Part shown: piece after piece, positions 7,920-17,646 of the stretch
Position numbering within the stretch: the stretch's first letter is position 1
Layout: each line of letters opens with the position of its first letter
Source of the DNA: Ignavibacteria bacterium
GTDB taxonomy: Bacteria; Bacteroidota; Ignavibacteria; Kapaibacteriales; Kapaibacteriaceae
DNA: 64,000 bases
Direction: 5' to 3'
Assembly: GCA_015709655.1 (NCBI GenBank)
Contig: CP054181.1
Span: 1,043,262-1,107,261, forward strand
Position numbers and translations under genes: made by a program
The notes under the pieces: generated by a model
Database searches by the model: none
What the model was told of the DNA's origin: nothing
What the model saw: the letters and a program-made list of their open reading frames with translations, nothing else

Positions 7920-8696
7920 ATGCAGACAAAACTTGAAATAGCCCGCAACTGGCTTCCACGCTACACCGGAATGGAGATTGGCGAAATTGGCGACTATGTT
8001 CTCCTTACGAACTTCCACACCTATATCAACGCATTTGCTCACCGTTTTGGTGTACCAATTCGCGGCACTGACCGTCCGATGCAGGCAGCTACCAATGCTG
8101 ATGGCTTAACAATCATCAACTACGGCATAGGATCGCCCAACGCAGCTCTCATCATGGATTTGCTTATTGCCCGAATGCCAAAAGCTGTTCTGTTTCTTGG
8201 TAAGTGTGGTGGGTTAAAGCCCAGTACGACAATCGGACACTTCATCCTGCCCATAGCTGCAATCCGGGGTGACGGTACAAGCAACGACTATTTCCCTCCT
8301 GAAGTTCCGGCACTTCCATCGTTTAAACTCCACAAGTTTGTCTCCAACAAAATTCAGGCGCGAGGTCAGGAATACCGAACAGGTGTTGTATATACAACAA
8401 ACCGCCGGGTATGGGAATGGGACACACAGTTCCGCGACAGACTCAGGGAGCTGAGCTGTCTGGCAATTGATATGGAGACGGCTACCATCTTTATTGTTGG
8501 GCACAAGAACGGGATCCCGCGTGGTGCCCTGCTGTTGGTCAGTGACGTTCCGGTGGTGCCTGACGGCATTAAAACCGAGTCATCTGACAGAGAAGTCACC
8601 AGGCAATGGGCAGACTTGCATCTGGATATTGGCATTGAAGCCATGACCTATGTTGGAACACATGGCGAAGAGATAAAACACCTTCGATACGAGTGA
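7920..8696 (+). CDS. amn: AMP nucleosidase
   Basis: 258 residues of the nucleoside phosphorylase fold. AMP nucleosidase cleaves AMP to adenine and ribose 5-phosphate. Supporting features are NYGIGSPNAAL and FLGKCGGLKPS (phosphate and ribose binding), IDMETATIF (the MET-containing ribose-binding loop) and VSDVPVVPDGIKT (catalytic Asp region). The short length without the N-terminal domain of the E. coli enzyme matches the Bacteroidota form. The ATG follows the previous TAA directly. A hairpin at 8729-8749 ends the unit. Confidence 0.88.
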   Translation: MQTKLEIARNWLPRYTGMEIGEIGDYVLLTNFHTYINAFAHRFGVPIRGTDRPMQAATNADGLTIINYGIGSPNAALIMDLLIARMPKAVLFLGKCGGLKPSTTIGHFILPIAAIRGDGTSNDYFPPEVPALPSFKLHKFVSNKIQARGQEYRTGVVYTTNRRVWEWDTQFRDRLRELSCLAIDMETATIFIVGHKNGIPRGALLLVSDVPVVPDGIKTESSDREVTRQWADLHLDIGIEAMTYVGTHGEEIKHLRYE

Positions 8697-8728
8697 AACA
8701 ATTTTGTTTTTTTCTTAAAAAAAGCGTA

Positions 8729-8749
8729 GTGGATTTTTGACAAATCCAC
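8729..8749 (+). terminator. Hairpin downstream of AMP nucleosidase
   Basis: A perfect 8-bp stem, GTGGATTT pairing with AAATCCAC around a 5-base loop, 33 bases after the amn stop. The T tract is weak on the plus strand, and a run of A precedes the hairpin, so it would look more canonical on the minus strand where no gene ends. It probably marks the end of the NPP-amn unit. Confidence 0.5.
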
Positions 8750-8810
8750 CTAATTTCGCTCTTCCGGCTCAGATTATAACAGTATTTACTTACTGATTTT
8801 CTGGGGAGAA

Positions 8811-8835
8811 TTTGTTCCGTCTAATGCGGAACAAA
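8811..8835 (+). promoter_or_regulatory. Hairpin in the leader of the large secreted protein gene
   Basis: TTTGTTCCG pairs with CGGAACAAA (9 bp) around loop TCTAATG, about 50 bases before the start codon at 8886 and about 40 before its AGGAGG. It is A-rich, not T-rich, on its 3' side, so it is not a plus-strand terminator. It could stabilise or regulate the leader RNA. Confidence 0.4.
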
Positions 8836-8885
8836 AAATCGGGTACTGACGTATGAAATTTTTCTTGTTCAATTAGGAGGCAGGC

Positions 8886-11800
8886 ATGATGAAAGCTAAA
8901 GTACTTACTTCATTGCCGTTTACTCGTCTGACTCAATCCATTGTTCCGTTACTTTCTGCATTTGTGTTTCTGTTAAGCATGCAGGCAAATGGTCAAACAT
9001 GGGTTGCCGAAGCACAGTCAAACGGCTTCACTCTGAAGAAGGTTGTTTCCGATACATCAATTAATATCGGTCAGCCTTTTTCTTACACCGTTTACTACTC
9101 GATTCCGGCAGGTGCCAGTAATGTTGTTATCTCGGACATGCTGCCACCGAGTGTTGAATTTCTGAGTGCCTCATATACTTCTCCATGCGGTACACCGGTC
9201 GTCTCCGCACCAACAGTAGGAAGCCAGGGTGGAACATACTCTCTAACCTGGGGTTCAGTACCATCGGGATGCTCCGGCTCTTTCACAATAACGGTGCAGT
9301 TTCCCAATGGTATTACGTGTAACGGTACCGGAGCACGCAACAGGGTGTGTTTGATGGGTTACCTGAATAATAAGTCTATTGAGTTCTGTACCCCGTACGT
9401 TAGTACAACAGCCAAGGCTGTGAACCCATGGAACGTCAACAAGTGGGTTTTAGGTGCTGCATACCAGGGCGGACAATGTCAGTATGCTACTGCAGACTCA
9501 ATCATCACCTATCAGGTCTGCGTTATTAAGGATGTTGGCAATACCGGCCAGTTAAACCTTGTGAACGGTGTTGTTACCGATGTGTTGCCTACCGGGGCTG
9601 TTTTACAATCATCAACCTGTGGTGCAGTCCAAACCGGAAATACAATTACGTGGACGCTTCCGGCAAGCATGTCGGCAACCACGATGTACAACTCAACATG
9701 CTGCCAGTTTACCGTTCTGTATCCGCGCTCGCTCTTCCCAAGCGGGTCACAGATCAAGAACACTGCTACTCTTGCCGGAACCCTTGGATCGCCAAATCAG
9801 TCATGTGGTACTGTTGCCGATACCAGTCAGCAAACCTGTGTTGAGATCAAAACAATTCAGAGCGCAACGCTTTCCAAGTGGGTGTACACCAACGGTCAGC
9901 CGGGATGTCCGGGCAAGTATCAGATCTGGGTATGCAATACCGGCACGACAACGATGAATTCCTATACAATCACCGATACCATCCCGGGTGCTTTAAGTGG
10001 TCCGACAGTGACTGCCACTTCAGCCGGGCAAACTGCTTCGGTTGCCGGCAATATCGTCACCATCACCAGTTCAATAGCTCTCGCACCCGGTCAGTGCAGA
10101 TATGTAGAAATATCGTTCACAATACCGGTAACAGCAGTTGTTGGAAGTACAATTACAAACTGCGCATGGCTATCCTCCCCAGGCATGGCACCGGTGAAGG
10201 CATGCGTTTCATTTACGGTTTCTGCAACGGCACCTAAACTCTGTTTGTGGAAGGAAGTTTGCTCAAAGAAAACATCCTATAAACCGGGTGATACGCTTCG
10301 GTACAGATTACGAATTCAGAACGTAGGCGGGCTTGCACTCACTGGAGCCACAATTACTGATAATCTAAACAGTAACCTTTCGTATATCGGCAACCCATCG
10401 TACTATACCGGTAGTGCATGGAATGCACCTTGTCAGCCGGCATCCAACTGGTCTGGCGTTACTCTCAGCCACAACCCGGTCACCAACCAGGTTAGTGCCT
10501 CACTCCCGTCAATCGCGGCCTCGTGTCAGAATATCTTTTACACCAATTGCGGTATGTATGGTACCGGAACTGTTCCGTATTACTTTATCGAGTTTGACGT
10601 TAAGGTTACCGATACCTCAGCATTGGGGAATATCCCGAATCAGTTCACGGTTTCAGGCGGTAATCTGGCGTCACCGGCAACATCGAATGTTGACCTGATT
10701 AACGTTACCGGTACAACAGGCTACACGTTGCTGAAGGATGTAAAGCAGGCCGGCAGTGGTTCGTATGCATCGTCGGCAGCAGTCCCTGCCGGAGGCACTG
10801 CACAGTACCGTCTGCGCCTTTCCGTTGCACCGGGCAGTGTTGGTCTGCGTCATATTACCATGGCCGATCTCCTTCCCAGAAACGATGGTACCAACGATAA
10901 GCTTATCCTGGGACCATGTACACCGCGCGGAAGTCAGTTCGATGTAACCTATGCATCCACAGTTGCAAGCACTCCCACCGCCTCACCATGGAACAATTCA
11001 GCCGTAACGCCGCCGCAGGCCCGGGTTGATAATTTTGCGCCAATTGGCGCTCCCGGACCGATGTTTGCCGGTGGATGCGGATCTGCCGGTACATGGGGAG
11101 CCACGCTCTCTCCGGGAGCACGTAACCTTGGTTACTATTTTGGCGCAACACCCATAGGGGCTGGCGGTAATGCTACTGTTGAATTCACCGGCACTGTATC
11201 TACATCTGCCCTCAGCGATGAAAAAGCATGCAATACGTTTGCAGCAAACGGGGCAGTTCGCCACCTGATTAACAGCTCCATCGTTACTGATCAGAAGGTT
11301 GGTGAACTTGAATCGAATCTGGCCTGCATATCAGTTAAGCAGACAGATCCGCAAGGCTGTCTGGAAAAGATTCAGATTTCATTGAAGTGTGCCGGCAAAG
11401 ATGCTGCCGGCAATCAGCAGTATTCATTTACAATGTCGGGATGGAATGCTGCTACCGCCGCTGTGCTGATGCTGGGTTCGCCCGATGGTGCCTTTATGCC
11501 TGCTACATTCAGCATACCCGCCGGCTCGTTTACAGTCGGAAGTACATTCACCCACCTTCCGCCGTACACCAACCCGGTCACCATTACGTGGCAACTTGTT
11601 GCTAATGGTGTTGTGATTTGCAGGGACAGCGTAAAAGTAGATGTGCCGCCATGTGACGATGAGCCACCGGTGGACTGCTGCAAAGAGTTCATCAGGCGCA
11701 TTGATCATAAGGGACTCACCTACTCGCCCTCCGGAGCAGTTTCACTGTCAGCATTTATCACGGCTGGTCCCGCGCCACTGCAGAAATTTAGCGCAACCAT

Positions 11801-13253
11801 CATCGGCGTTCAGCGCAGAACAGTCTGTGGAACTACTGCTTCAGCATGGCAACGCTGCTTTGGCGATGTAACGTCGGCCTCACTGACAAATCCGCTCTCA
11901 CCCGGTCCTACCATGCTGAGCATCTTTAGTCGTGCTGCTCAGTGGGGCCCCGGGCCGTGCGAGTCGTTCATGACAGGCGCTACGCTGAATCTGAACATGA
12001 TCTTCCCTGCACCACCTGCCAGCTTTAAGTGTCGGGATACCCTGGTATTCGCAATCCAGTACTCGTTTACAGACTGCAAATGCGTCACCTGTAATAAGAT
12101 TGTTTACGACACGGTTGTTCGCAGGCACCGGTTCCTGCCATGGGATCCGGTACTCTGGACAGGTATCTCAGCAATCCGTCCGACAATTGCCAAGCAGTCC
12201 GATCAAACTCAGGCCGACACCGCAGCGTTTACGTCGGTAGTCATGAGTTCACAGTCCGAAGGCACCCTGTGGTTTATCAATCCCAAGGATTCGAATAACA
12301 CCATCACGGTATCAGGGATTGAAATCTCATCGCCTACAGTTCCGCTTATCGGCTTGTCATCCGGCGGTACCGATGGTCTGCTCATGGGCACCACCGGCTT
12401 TATTGGCGTGAATGCTCCGGCTGGTTCTGCCACAGGCGTTGATCTCAAATTTGATAATCCGAACAATGTTCCGAAATGGACACTCAATGTGCGGTACTTG
12501 TATGCTGCCGGTGACGGTGAGTCGCCGGAGTTCTCTGATATTGTTGAGTACGTTGCCCGTGTTCCAAATTCAACTCCCGACAAGGTAGAGGAAGACGTAA
12601 CAAGCCCGCCAGAAAAGGTTCGGACCTACATGCTTACCTTCACCAATGCAAATGGGTATAAGGAGCATGTACGTGAAATCAGCTTCAGTGTTGCCTCACC
12701 GCTGAGTATCCTGGCCGTTGGTCCGTCTGGCACCGACGGCTCTACAGCACGCATAACCCTCCTGGCTGCCGAAGCAGATAAGCATGTTGCAAGCGCAACA
12801 GTACCGGGTATTGCTGGTGTTGAACCGGGTGGTACCGTCAGACCACTGTACCTGACTGTTAGTGGTGTAGAAGACAGCTCTGCAACGGTTGACTTTGTAA
12901 CCTATGATAACTACGGCCAGGTACTCTCAAGCGGTACGCTTACGCTGCAGGATCCAATCGCATCGGTGTCAGGCAGCACTGATCCGTCGGCTGTACGTAT
13001 CCTGGGCGTTGCTCCAAACCCTGCCGGAACATCAATCACCATTTCTGCACTGGCTCCGATTGCAGGTCAGGAATGTGAGATTTCGATTGTTGACCTGACG
13101 GGTACTATAGTCTCCGTCCTCCATCACGGCATACTCTCAGCAGGAAATAATGGTATCTACGCAGATGTCAGTACGCTGCCGCAGGGCCGGTACACACTGG
13201 TACTGCGTACGCCAACCGGCGCAGTATCAACGCCGGTCGTCATCGTCCGCTAA
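8886..13253 (+). CDS. Large secreted DUF11-repeat surface protein with T9SS-type C-terminal domain
   Basis: 1455 residues. A signal peptide (hydrophobic residues about 14-35, ending ANGQ) is followed by at least five DUF11-like immunoglobulin-fold repeats. Each begins with a basic/Trp stretch such as LKKVVSDTSI, NKWVLG, LSKWVY, LWKEVCSKK and LLKDVKQ, then a Y-x-hydrophobic strand and a V-x-D-x-LP motif. A Cys-rich central part follows, and then a C-terminal about 85-residue domain (VAPNPAGTSITIS ... GRYTLVLRTPTG ... VVIVR) of the T9SS type A sorting kind. It is probably exported by the T9SS and attached to the surface as an adhesin or coat protein. A strong AGGAGG (8875-8880) lies 5 bases before the first of two ATGs, unusual for this group. 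A canonical terminator follows at 13275. Confidence 0.85.
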   Translation: MMKAKVLTSLPFTRLTQSIVPLLSAFVFLLSMQANGQTWVAEAQSNGFTLKKVVSDTSINIGQPFSYTVYYSIPAGASNVVISDMLPPSVEFLSASYTSPCGTPVVSAPTVGSQGGTYSLTWGSVPSGCSGSFTITVQFPNGITCNGTGARNRVCLMGYLNNKSIEFCTPYVSTTAKAVNPWNVNKWVLGAAYQGGQCQYATADSIITYQVCVIKDVGNTGQLNLVNGVVTDVLPTGAVLQSSTCGAVQTGNTITWTLPASMSATTMYNSTCCQFTVLYPRSLFPSGSQIKNTATLAGTLGSPNQSCGTVADTSQQTCVEIKTIQSATLSKWVYTNGQPGCPGKYQIWVCNTGTTTMNSYTITDTIPGALSGPTVTATSAGQTASVAGNIVTITSSIALAPGQCRYVEISFTIPVTAVVGSTITNCAWLSSPGMAPVKACVSFTVSATAPKLCLWKEVCSKKTSYKPGDTLRYRLRIQNVGGLALTGATITDNLNSNLSYIGNPSYYTGSAWNAPCQPASNWSGVTLSHNPVTNQVSASLPSIAASCQNIFYTNCGMYGTGTVPYYFIEFDVKVTDTSALGNIPNQFTVSGGNLASPATSNVDLINVTGTTGYTLLKDVKQAGSGSYASSAAVPAGGTAQYRLRLSVAPGSVGLRHITMADLLPRNDGTNDKLILGPCTPRGSQFDVTYASTVASTPTASPWNNSAVTPPQARVDNFAPIGAPGPMFAGGCGSAGTWGATLSPGARNLGYYFGATPIGAGGNATVEFTGTVSTSALSDEKACNTFAANGAVRHLINSSIVTDQKVGELESNLACISVKQTDPQGCLEKIQISLKCAGKDAAGNQQYSFTMSGWNAATAAVLMLGSPDGAFMPATFSIPAGSFTVGSTFTHLPPYTNPVTITWQLVANGVVICRDSVKVDVPPCDDEPPVDCCKEFIRRIDHKGLTYSPSGAVSLSAFITAGPAPLQKFSATIIGVQRRTVCGTTASAWQRCFGDVTSASLTNPLSPGPTMLSIFSRAAQWGPGPCESFMTGATLNLNMIFPAPPASFKCRDTLVFAIQYSFTDCKCVTCNKIVYDTVVRRHRFLPWDPVLWTGISAIRPTIAKQSDQTQADTAAFTSVVMSSQSEGTLWFINPKDSNNTITVSGIEISSPTVPLIGLSSGGTDGLLMGTTGFIGVNAPAGSATGVDLKFDNPNNVPKWTLNVRYLYAAGDGESPEFSDIVEYVARVPNSTPDKVEEDVTSPPEKVRTYMLTFTNANGYKEHVREISFSVASPLSILAVGPSGTDGSTARITLLAAEADKHVASATVPGIAGVEPGGTVRPLYLTVSGVEDSSATVDFVTYDNYGQVLSSGTLTLQDPIASVSGSTDPSAVRILGVAPNPAGTSITISALAPIAGQECEISIVDLTGTIVSVLHHGILSAGNNGIYADVSTLPQGRYTLVLRTPTGAVSTPVVIVR

Positions 13254-13274
13254 TACGCAAACGCATCTCACTTC

Positions 13275-13311
13275 AAAGGGCATTCCCGCAAGGAATGCCC
13301 TTTTCTTTTTT
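13275..13311 (+). terminator. Intrinsic terminator
   Basis: GGGCATTCC pairs with GGAATGCCC around CGCAA, flanked by A and T runs that extend the stem, and is followed by TTTTCTTTTTT. This is the clearest rho-independent terminator in the window and ends the DUF11 surface-protein transcript. Confidence 0.9.
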
Positions 13312-13394
13312 GATCATCACCCAATACCACATTCTGCAGTGTCTGTTGTTAACTTTACATGATTAACAGGTAACGAATATTCAGTGACCAAGCA

Positions 13395-15803
13395 ATGAAT
13401 CACCTTGTCATCCTCCTTTGCGGCATTCTTATCCTTCAACCTTCAGGCATTGCCAAGCCCCTTGAGTTAACATCCTTTGTTATGAATAGTCCGGAGTCGG
13501 TTTCGATTCCAAATTTCCCGGTCAACGAAACTCGGGTTGGAACTGCTGTACTTAGCATGCACAGCTCGGCACGTAACGTTCACACGCGATACCTTGTGGC
13601 TACAGCCAACGGTGACAGCCTGATACCGGCGCCAACGGTTGATCTGTACACCGGAAGCTTTGCTGATATGCCATCATCTACGATCCGCCTGGTGAGTGTT
13701 AACAAGGGAAAAATGATTCTTGCCTTTGTCGAAGATGGTCAGGGTGCGTCGCTGGTAATCGGCCCGCCGATAGCAGGCACAGCATCGCCCGAACAGCCTG
13801 ATCTGCTGGTACAGCCGGCCTTTATGCCATTACCGGCATGTGCAGTATCCGAGATTCACGAGAACCTTCCGCGTACCCAGGGCAGTACGCGTACGCCTAA
13901 GGTCCTGCTGGAAAAGCCAATGCTTGAAGCAGAGTTAGCCGTTGAGACCGACGTTGAATTTTTTAAAGCAGCCGGAGGTACAGTTGATGCGGCAGCACAG
14001 TACATTGCTGCTCTGTACGCAGTAGTCAGTTCGTTCTTCGAGGATGAAACCCGTATCACCCTCAGTCTTGTTCATGTTAAAATCTGGACCACCAATGCAC
14101 CTGACCCGTATCAGGCCAAGGGCGACTGGACGGTTCTGCGCGACAACGCAATCCCATACTGGAAGGAACACAACGCTGCTATTCATCGCGATATTTATCA
14201 ATCTCTGACCGCATCAAAGTATGGAGGAGGGGGCTTTGGTTACTTCGACGCTCTGTGCAATACTCAGGGAACAGGTATGAGCGTGGCATCGGTAACCGGC
14301 ACAAATCTGCTGCCAACATATAACTTTGCTTACGATTCATACATTATTGCTCATGAACTTGGTCATAACTTTAACGCTCCGCATACCCATAGCTGCTACT
14401 GGAATCCGCCGATTGACACGTGCGTGGTAGCCGACGGGATTCAGGACGGCTGTCTGCCGGCCAACCAGAAGATACTCCCAAATCCGGGATCGTTCCTGAG
14501 TTACTGTGGCGGAGCCAATAACAATGCAGGTCTGGGATATTCAGTTCGTATGACGTTCCTGCCAAGAGTGGCGGCCCTCATACGCGAAACGGCTGAAGCT
14601 GCACCGTGTATTGAGCCCCCTTCAGCAAGCAAAATCTGGCTTCTTTCTCCACGTGGCAGTGAATCGTATGCCGCTGAGGTAAACAAAACCATCCTGGTGT
14701 CGTGGGAGTGCACAAATGATATCAACACGGTTTCAATTCGGTACTCCATTCGGCCCGGCGCGCCGTGGGTTACGCTTGCCGACAACGTGCCGGCAGCATT
14801 AAAGATGTACCAGTGGACAACGCCCGGCGAATTGTGCTCGTCGAAAATACGGTTACTGGTATGCGATGCCAGTAACCCTGTGACGGCTGATACAACAAAG
14901 GCACCGTTTGCAATTACTGTCAACGACCCGTCAGGCTTGGTAGCCTGGTACCCGCTAAATGCGACAACGGCAGACTCGGCACTCTGCGGTAACTACCCGG
15001 CTACCGGCGCTATCACGTATGGTGCCGACAGAAATGGTACGGGCAATTCCGCCGGCGTCTTCCAGGGTGCTACGTCACTATCGGTTCCTGACTGGGACTA
15101 TCCGCTACATCACTTTACCATTTCATGGTGGTTCAAACTGAATTCACTGAATGGTGTACAACAGTTTGTTGGACATGACTATACCCAGGGTCCGGGACCC
15201 GCTGTTTATTCCTGGAACGGCACACTCGGTGCAATGATGTACGTACCGGGTCAGTCAGCTCCGTTCCAGTGGTGGGGTCCGTCGCTTGCCGTTGCTACCT
15301 GGTACCACGCTGCAGCATTGTTCAACGGTACCGAAGCACAATTGTTTGTTAACGGTAAACAGGTAAACAATGTTGCCATAACCGCCACAATGCGAATCTC
15401 AGAAGCGCCTCTCTATATCGGGTCACGCCAAAGCTCGGAATATGTAAACGGTATGATTGATGATATACGGATTTATAACCGGGCGCTGACGGCACAGGAA
15501 ATTGAAGAGTTATTCAGAACGGCAGTCCCTGACAACGTTACCGAGAATTCTCGGCCGGCAAACACCCTTAGGGTAATGGTAAGCGGAAGTACTGCTGATA
15601 TTTCGGTTGACTCAGGAGAACCTATTTCTTTCGTACGGGTGGTTAACACTGTTGGTCAGACCGTCCAGACGGTTACTGCAGAATCACCTGAGCCATTCAA
15701 CACGGTATCGGCAGAGATTACCACCAGCGGGTGGTACTACATCGTAGTCACAACGGCTACCGGTCAGGTGTACAGTACGGATGTTGTTATTGGTATCCGG
15801 TAA
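13395..15803 (+). CDS. Secreted reprolysin-like metalloprotease with LamG-like domain and T9SS-type C-terminus
   Basis: 802 residues. A signal peptide covers about residues 1-20 and a propeptide-like region reaches about 170. A metzincin zinc protease domain lies at about 175-410 with HELGHNFNAPH (ligands His320, His324, His330 and catalytic Glu321). A linker follows, then a concanavalin/LamG-like domain at about 510-710 (GLVAWYPLN ... FTISWWFKL ... IDDIRIYNRALTAQEIEEL) and a C-terminal about 80-residue beta domain ending VYSTDVVIGIR, like T9SS sorting domains. In related proteases the zinc site is followed by a Met-turn (xMSYC); here it reads SFLSYC, with Leu at the Met position. It is transcribed separately from the preceding gene because a terminator lies between them. 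Confidence 0.88.
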   Translation: MNHLVILLCGILILQPSGIAKPLELTSFVMNSPESVSIPNFPVNETRVGTAVLSMHSSARNVHTRYLVATANGDSLIPAPTVDLYTGSFADMPSSTIRLVSVNKGKMILAFVEDGQGASLVIGPPIAGTASPEQPDLLVQPAFMPLPACAVSEIHENLPRTQGSTRTPKVLLEKPMLEAELAVETDVEFFKAAGGTVDAAAQYIAALYAVVSSFFEDETRITLSLVHVKIWTTNAPDPYQAKGDWTVLRDNAIPYWKEHNAAIHRDIYQSLTASKYGGGGFGYFDALCNTQGTGMSVASVTGTNLLPTYNFAYDSYIIAHELGHNFNAPHTHSCYWNPPIDTCVVADGIQDGCLPANQKILPNPGSFLSYCGGANNNAGLGYSVRMTFLPRVAALIRETAEAAPCIEPPSASKIWLLSPRGSESYAAEVNKTILVSWECTNDINTVSIRYSIRPGAPWVTLADNVPAALKMYQWTTPGELCSSKIRLLVCDASNPVTADTTKAPFAITVNDPSGLVAWYPLNATTADSALCGNYPATGAITYGADRNGTGNSAGVFQGATSLSVPDWDYPLHHFTISWWFKLNSLNGVQQFVGHDYTQGPGPAVYSWNGTLGAMMYVPGQSAPFQWWGPSLAVATWYHAAALFNGTEAQLFVNGKQVNNVAITATMRISEAPLYIGSRQSSEYVNGMIDDIRIYNRALTAQEIEELFRTAVPDNVTENSRPANTLRVMVSGSTADISVDSGEPISFVRVVNTVGQTVQTVTAESPEPFNTVSAEITTSGWYYIVVTTATGQVYSTDVVIGIR

Positions 15804-15872
15804 GCTGTGAGAAGTCAGACGCTTGTTACCCGGAACCCATGTCAACATTATCGGGACCGGTTCACCTGCCAT

Positions 15873-17504
15873 TTACTCGTATTCGGGATGCCAGCTTATT
15901 TGCCTGATGTATTCAGCCAGATTGTCCGGTTTGGGCACGGTAGCGATCCCTGCCTCATAAAAATATTCGGCAACAGCAGTGGCAACAACGATGGCACTTT
16001 CGCGGATATCTGAAAGTGGCGGATAGAACAGTCCACGCTCAAATAAGTCGGGTGTTACCAGCGAGGCCAGTGTTCGTGCTGCCCTGCTGAACGCCTTGTC
16101 GGGCAAGTGCGTTGGCTTGATTGCCATCACAGCAAGCCCCATTGCAGGGAAGATATAAACATTATTACCTTGTCCGGGAGTATAGGTTTTACCGTTCACC
16201 GTTACCGGCGGGAACGGACTTCCGCTGGCGAAGATCACATTACCATTTGTCCACGTGTAAGCTTGTTCGGCCGTGCATTCACTTTTCGACGTTGGGTTGG
16301 AGAACGAAAAAACTACCGGCTTGGTGGTATTCTCTGTCATCGCAGTTATTACACCTCGGGTAAAACTACCTGGTGTAGTACTGGTTCCGATCAGCACCGT
16401 AGCTTTTACCTTTTTAACAGCATCTTCCAATGAATCACAGGCATCAAACGGCTTGGCAAATCGTTGTTTTGACGGCGTAAGATCTGTACGCTCGCGTGTC
16501 ACAAGCCCCTTGCTGTCTACAAGCCAGCAGCGTTCGCGTGCCTCTTCGATTGTAAGACCATCCCGCAGCATTGCCGTACACAACAGATCTGCAATACCAA
16601 TACCTGCCGAGCCGGCACCAAAGAACACATAGGTTTGATCCTGCAGTCGCTGCTCCTTGTATCGCATGGCAGCAATGATGCCGGCAACACCAACGGCAGC
16701 GGTACCCTGGATGTCATCGTTAAAGGAGCAAATACGGTTACGATACCGTTCCAGTATTTCGCCCGCATTCTGATTGGCAAAATCCTCCCACTGAATCGTA
16801 CAGCCTGGGAAGACTTCCTCTACTGCTTCTACAAACTCCTCAATAAATTCATCATATTCCTTACCGGTAATCCGTTTTTCAGGCAGACCGATATAGAACG
16901 GATCCTCGAGGAGCGACTGATTATTTGTTCCTACGTCCAGGGCTATTGGAAGAGTAAGGTGCGGAGGCACACCGGCGACGGCAGTGTACAATGCAAGTTT
17001 ACCAATCGGGATGCCCATACCCTGGGCTCCCAGATCACCCAGACCAAGTATTCGTTCGCCATCGGTGACGGTGATAAACTGCACGTCTGGTTCATGCCAG
17101 TTGCGAAGAACCTGTTTCATCATTCCACGATGCCGCAAACTGATGTACATACCCTGTGGTCTGCGATAAATCCGGCCAAAGGTCTGGCATGCCTCACCCA
17201 CCGTAGGGGTGTAAATAATCGGCATATACTTAACCGGATCGTGCATCAGGATTCGGTAGTAAATTGTAAGGTTGCGCTCCTGTAAATCCACAAAGTACAC
17301 GTATCTGTCTAAGTCTGTTGGCAACGAATCAATGTGGGCCTCTATCCGCTGCATCTGTCCTTCGGGTGTTGAAACAATATCGGGTAACAACCCCGACAGC
17401 CCGTAGGCAACCCGCTCTTCACGTGTGAATGCTGTTCCTTTATTCCAACGGGGATCTCGTAACAAATCCATTCCCCGCTTTCCGCTAGGATGCTTACTGT
17501 TCAT
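15873..17504 (-). CDS. Malic enzyme (malate dehydrogenase, decarboxylating)
   Basis: About 543 residues, the length of the large NAD(P)-dependent malic enzymes (SfcA/MaeA type). It catalyses oxidative decarboxylation of malate to pyruvate and CO2. Visible are YTPTVGEACQTFG (catalytic Tyr region), VTDGERILGLGDLG (dinucleotide and malate site), QWEDFANQNAGEIL (metal-binding Glu-Asp), FNDDIQGTAAV (metal Asp) and FFGAGSAGIGIADL (Rossmann Gly motif). The ATG at 17504 is chosen because a TAATTTTG promoter element ends 7 bases before it; ATG-like starts at 17513 would lie inside that element. It is monocistronic by position. Confidence 0.93.
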   Translation of the reverse strand: MNSKHPSGKRGMDLLRDPRWNKGTAFTREERVAYGLSGLLPDIVSTPEGQMQRIEAHIDSLPTDLDRYVYFVDLQERNLTIYYRILMHDPVKYMPIIYTPTVGEACQTFGRIYRRPQGMYISLRHRGMMKQVLRNWHEPDVQFITVTDGERILGLGDLGAQGMGIPIGKLALYTAVAGVPPHLTLPIALDVGTNNQSLLEDPFYIGLPEKRITGKEYDEFIEEFVEAVEEVFPGCTIQWEDFANQNAGEILERYRNRICSFNDDIQGTAAVGVAGIIAAMRYKEQRLQDQTYVFFGAGSAGIGIADLLCTAMLRDGLTIEEARERCWLVDSKGLVTRERTDLTPSKQRFAKPFDACDSLEDAVKKVKATVLIGTSTTPGSFTRGVITAMTENTTKPVVFSFSNPTSKSECTAEQAYTWTNGNVIFASGSPFPPVTVNGKTYTPGQGNNVYIFPAMGLAVMAIKPTHLPDKAFSRAARTLASLVTPDLFERGLFYPPLSDIRESAIVVATAVAEYFYEAGIATVPKPDNLAEYIRQISWHPEYE

Positions 17505-17510
17505 AAGCGA

Positions 17511-17518
17511 CAAAATTA
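17511..17518 (-). promoter_or_regulatory. -7 promoter element (TAATTTTG) for malic enzyme
   Basis: On the minus strand this is TAATTTTG, matching TAnnTTTG and ending 7 bases before the ATG at 17504. As for the gene at 6516, the predicted transcript would be nearly leaderless. Confidence 0.4.
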
Positions 17519-17646
17519 ACGTTTATTCATCATGAACCGACACGTGTGGTTTTGCGGGCACCGAATTGCTGCAAACGTTATATCTTGCATCCGTTAGTAG
17601 CTACTCCCCAGCCATTGTTTCCTTACTCATCAACCACAATTCTTCA

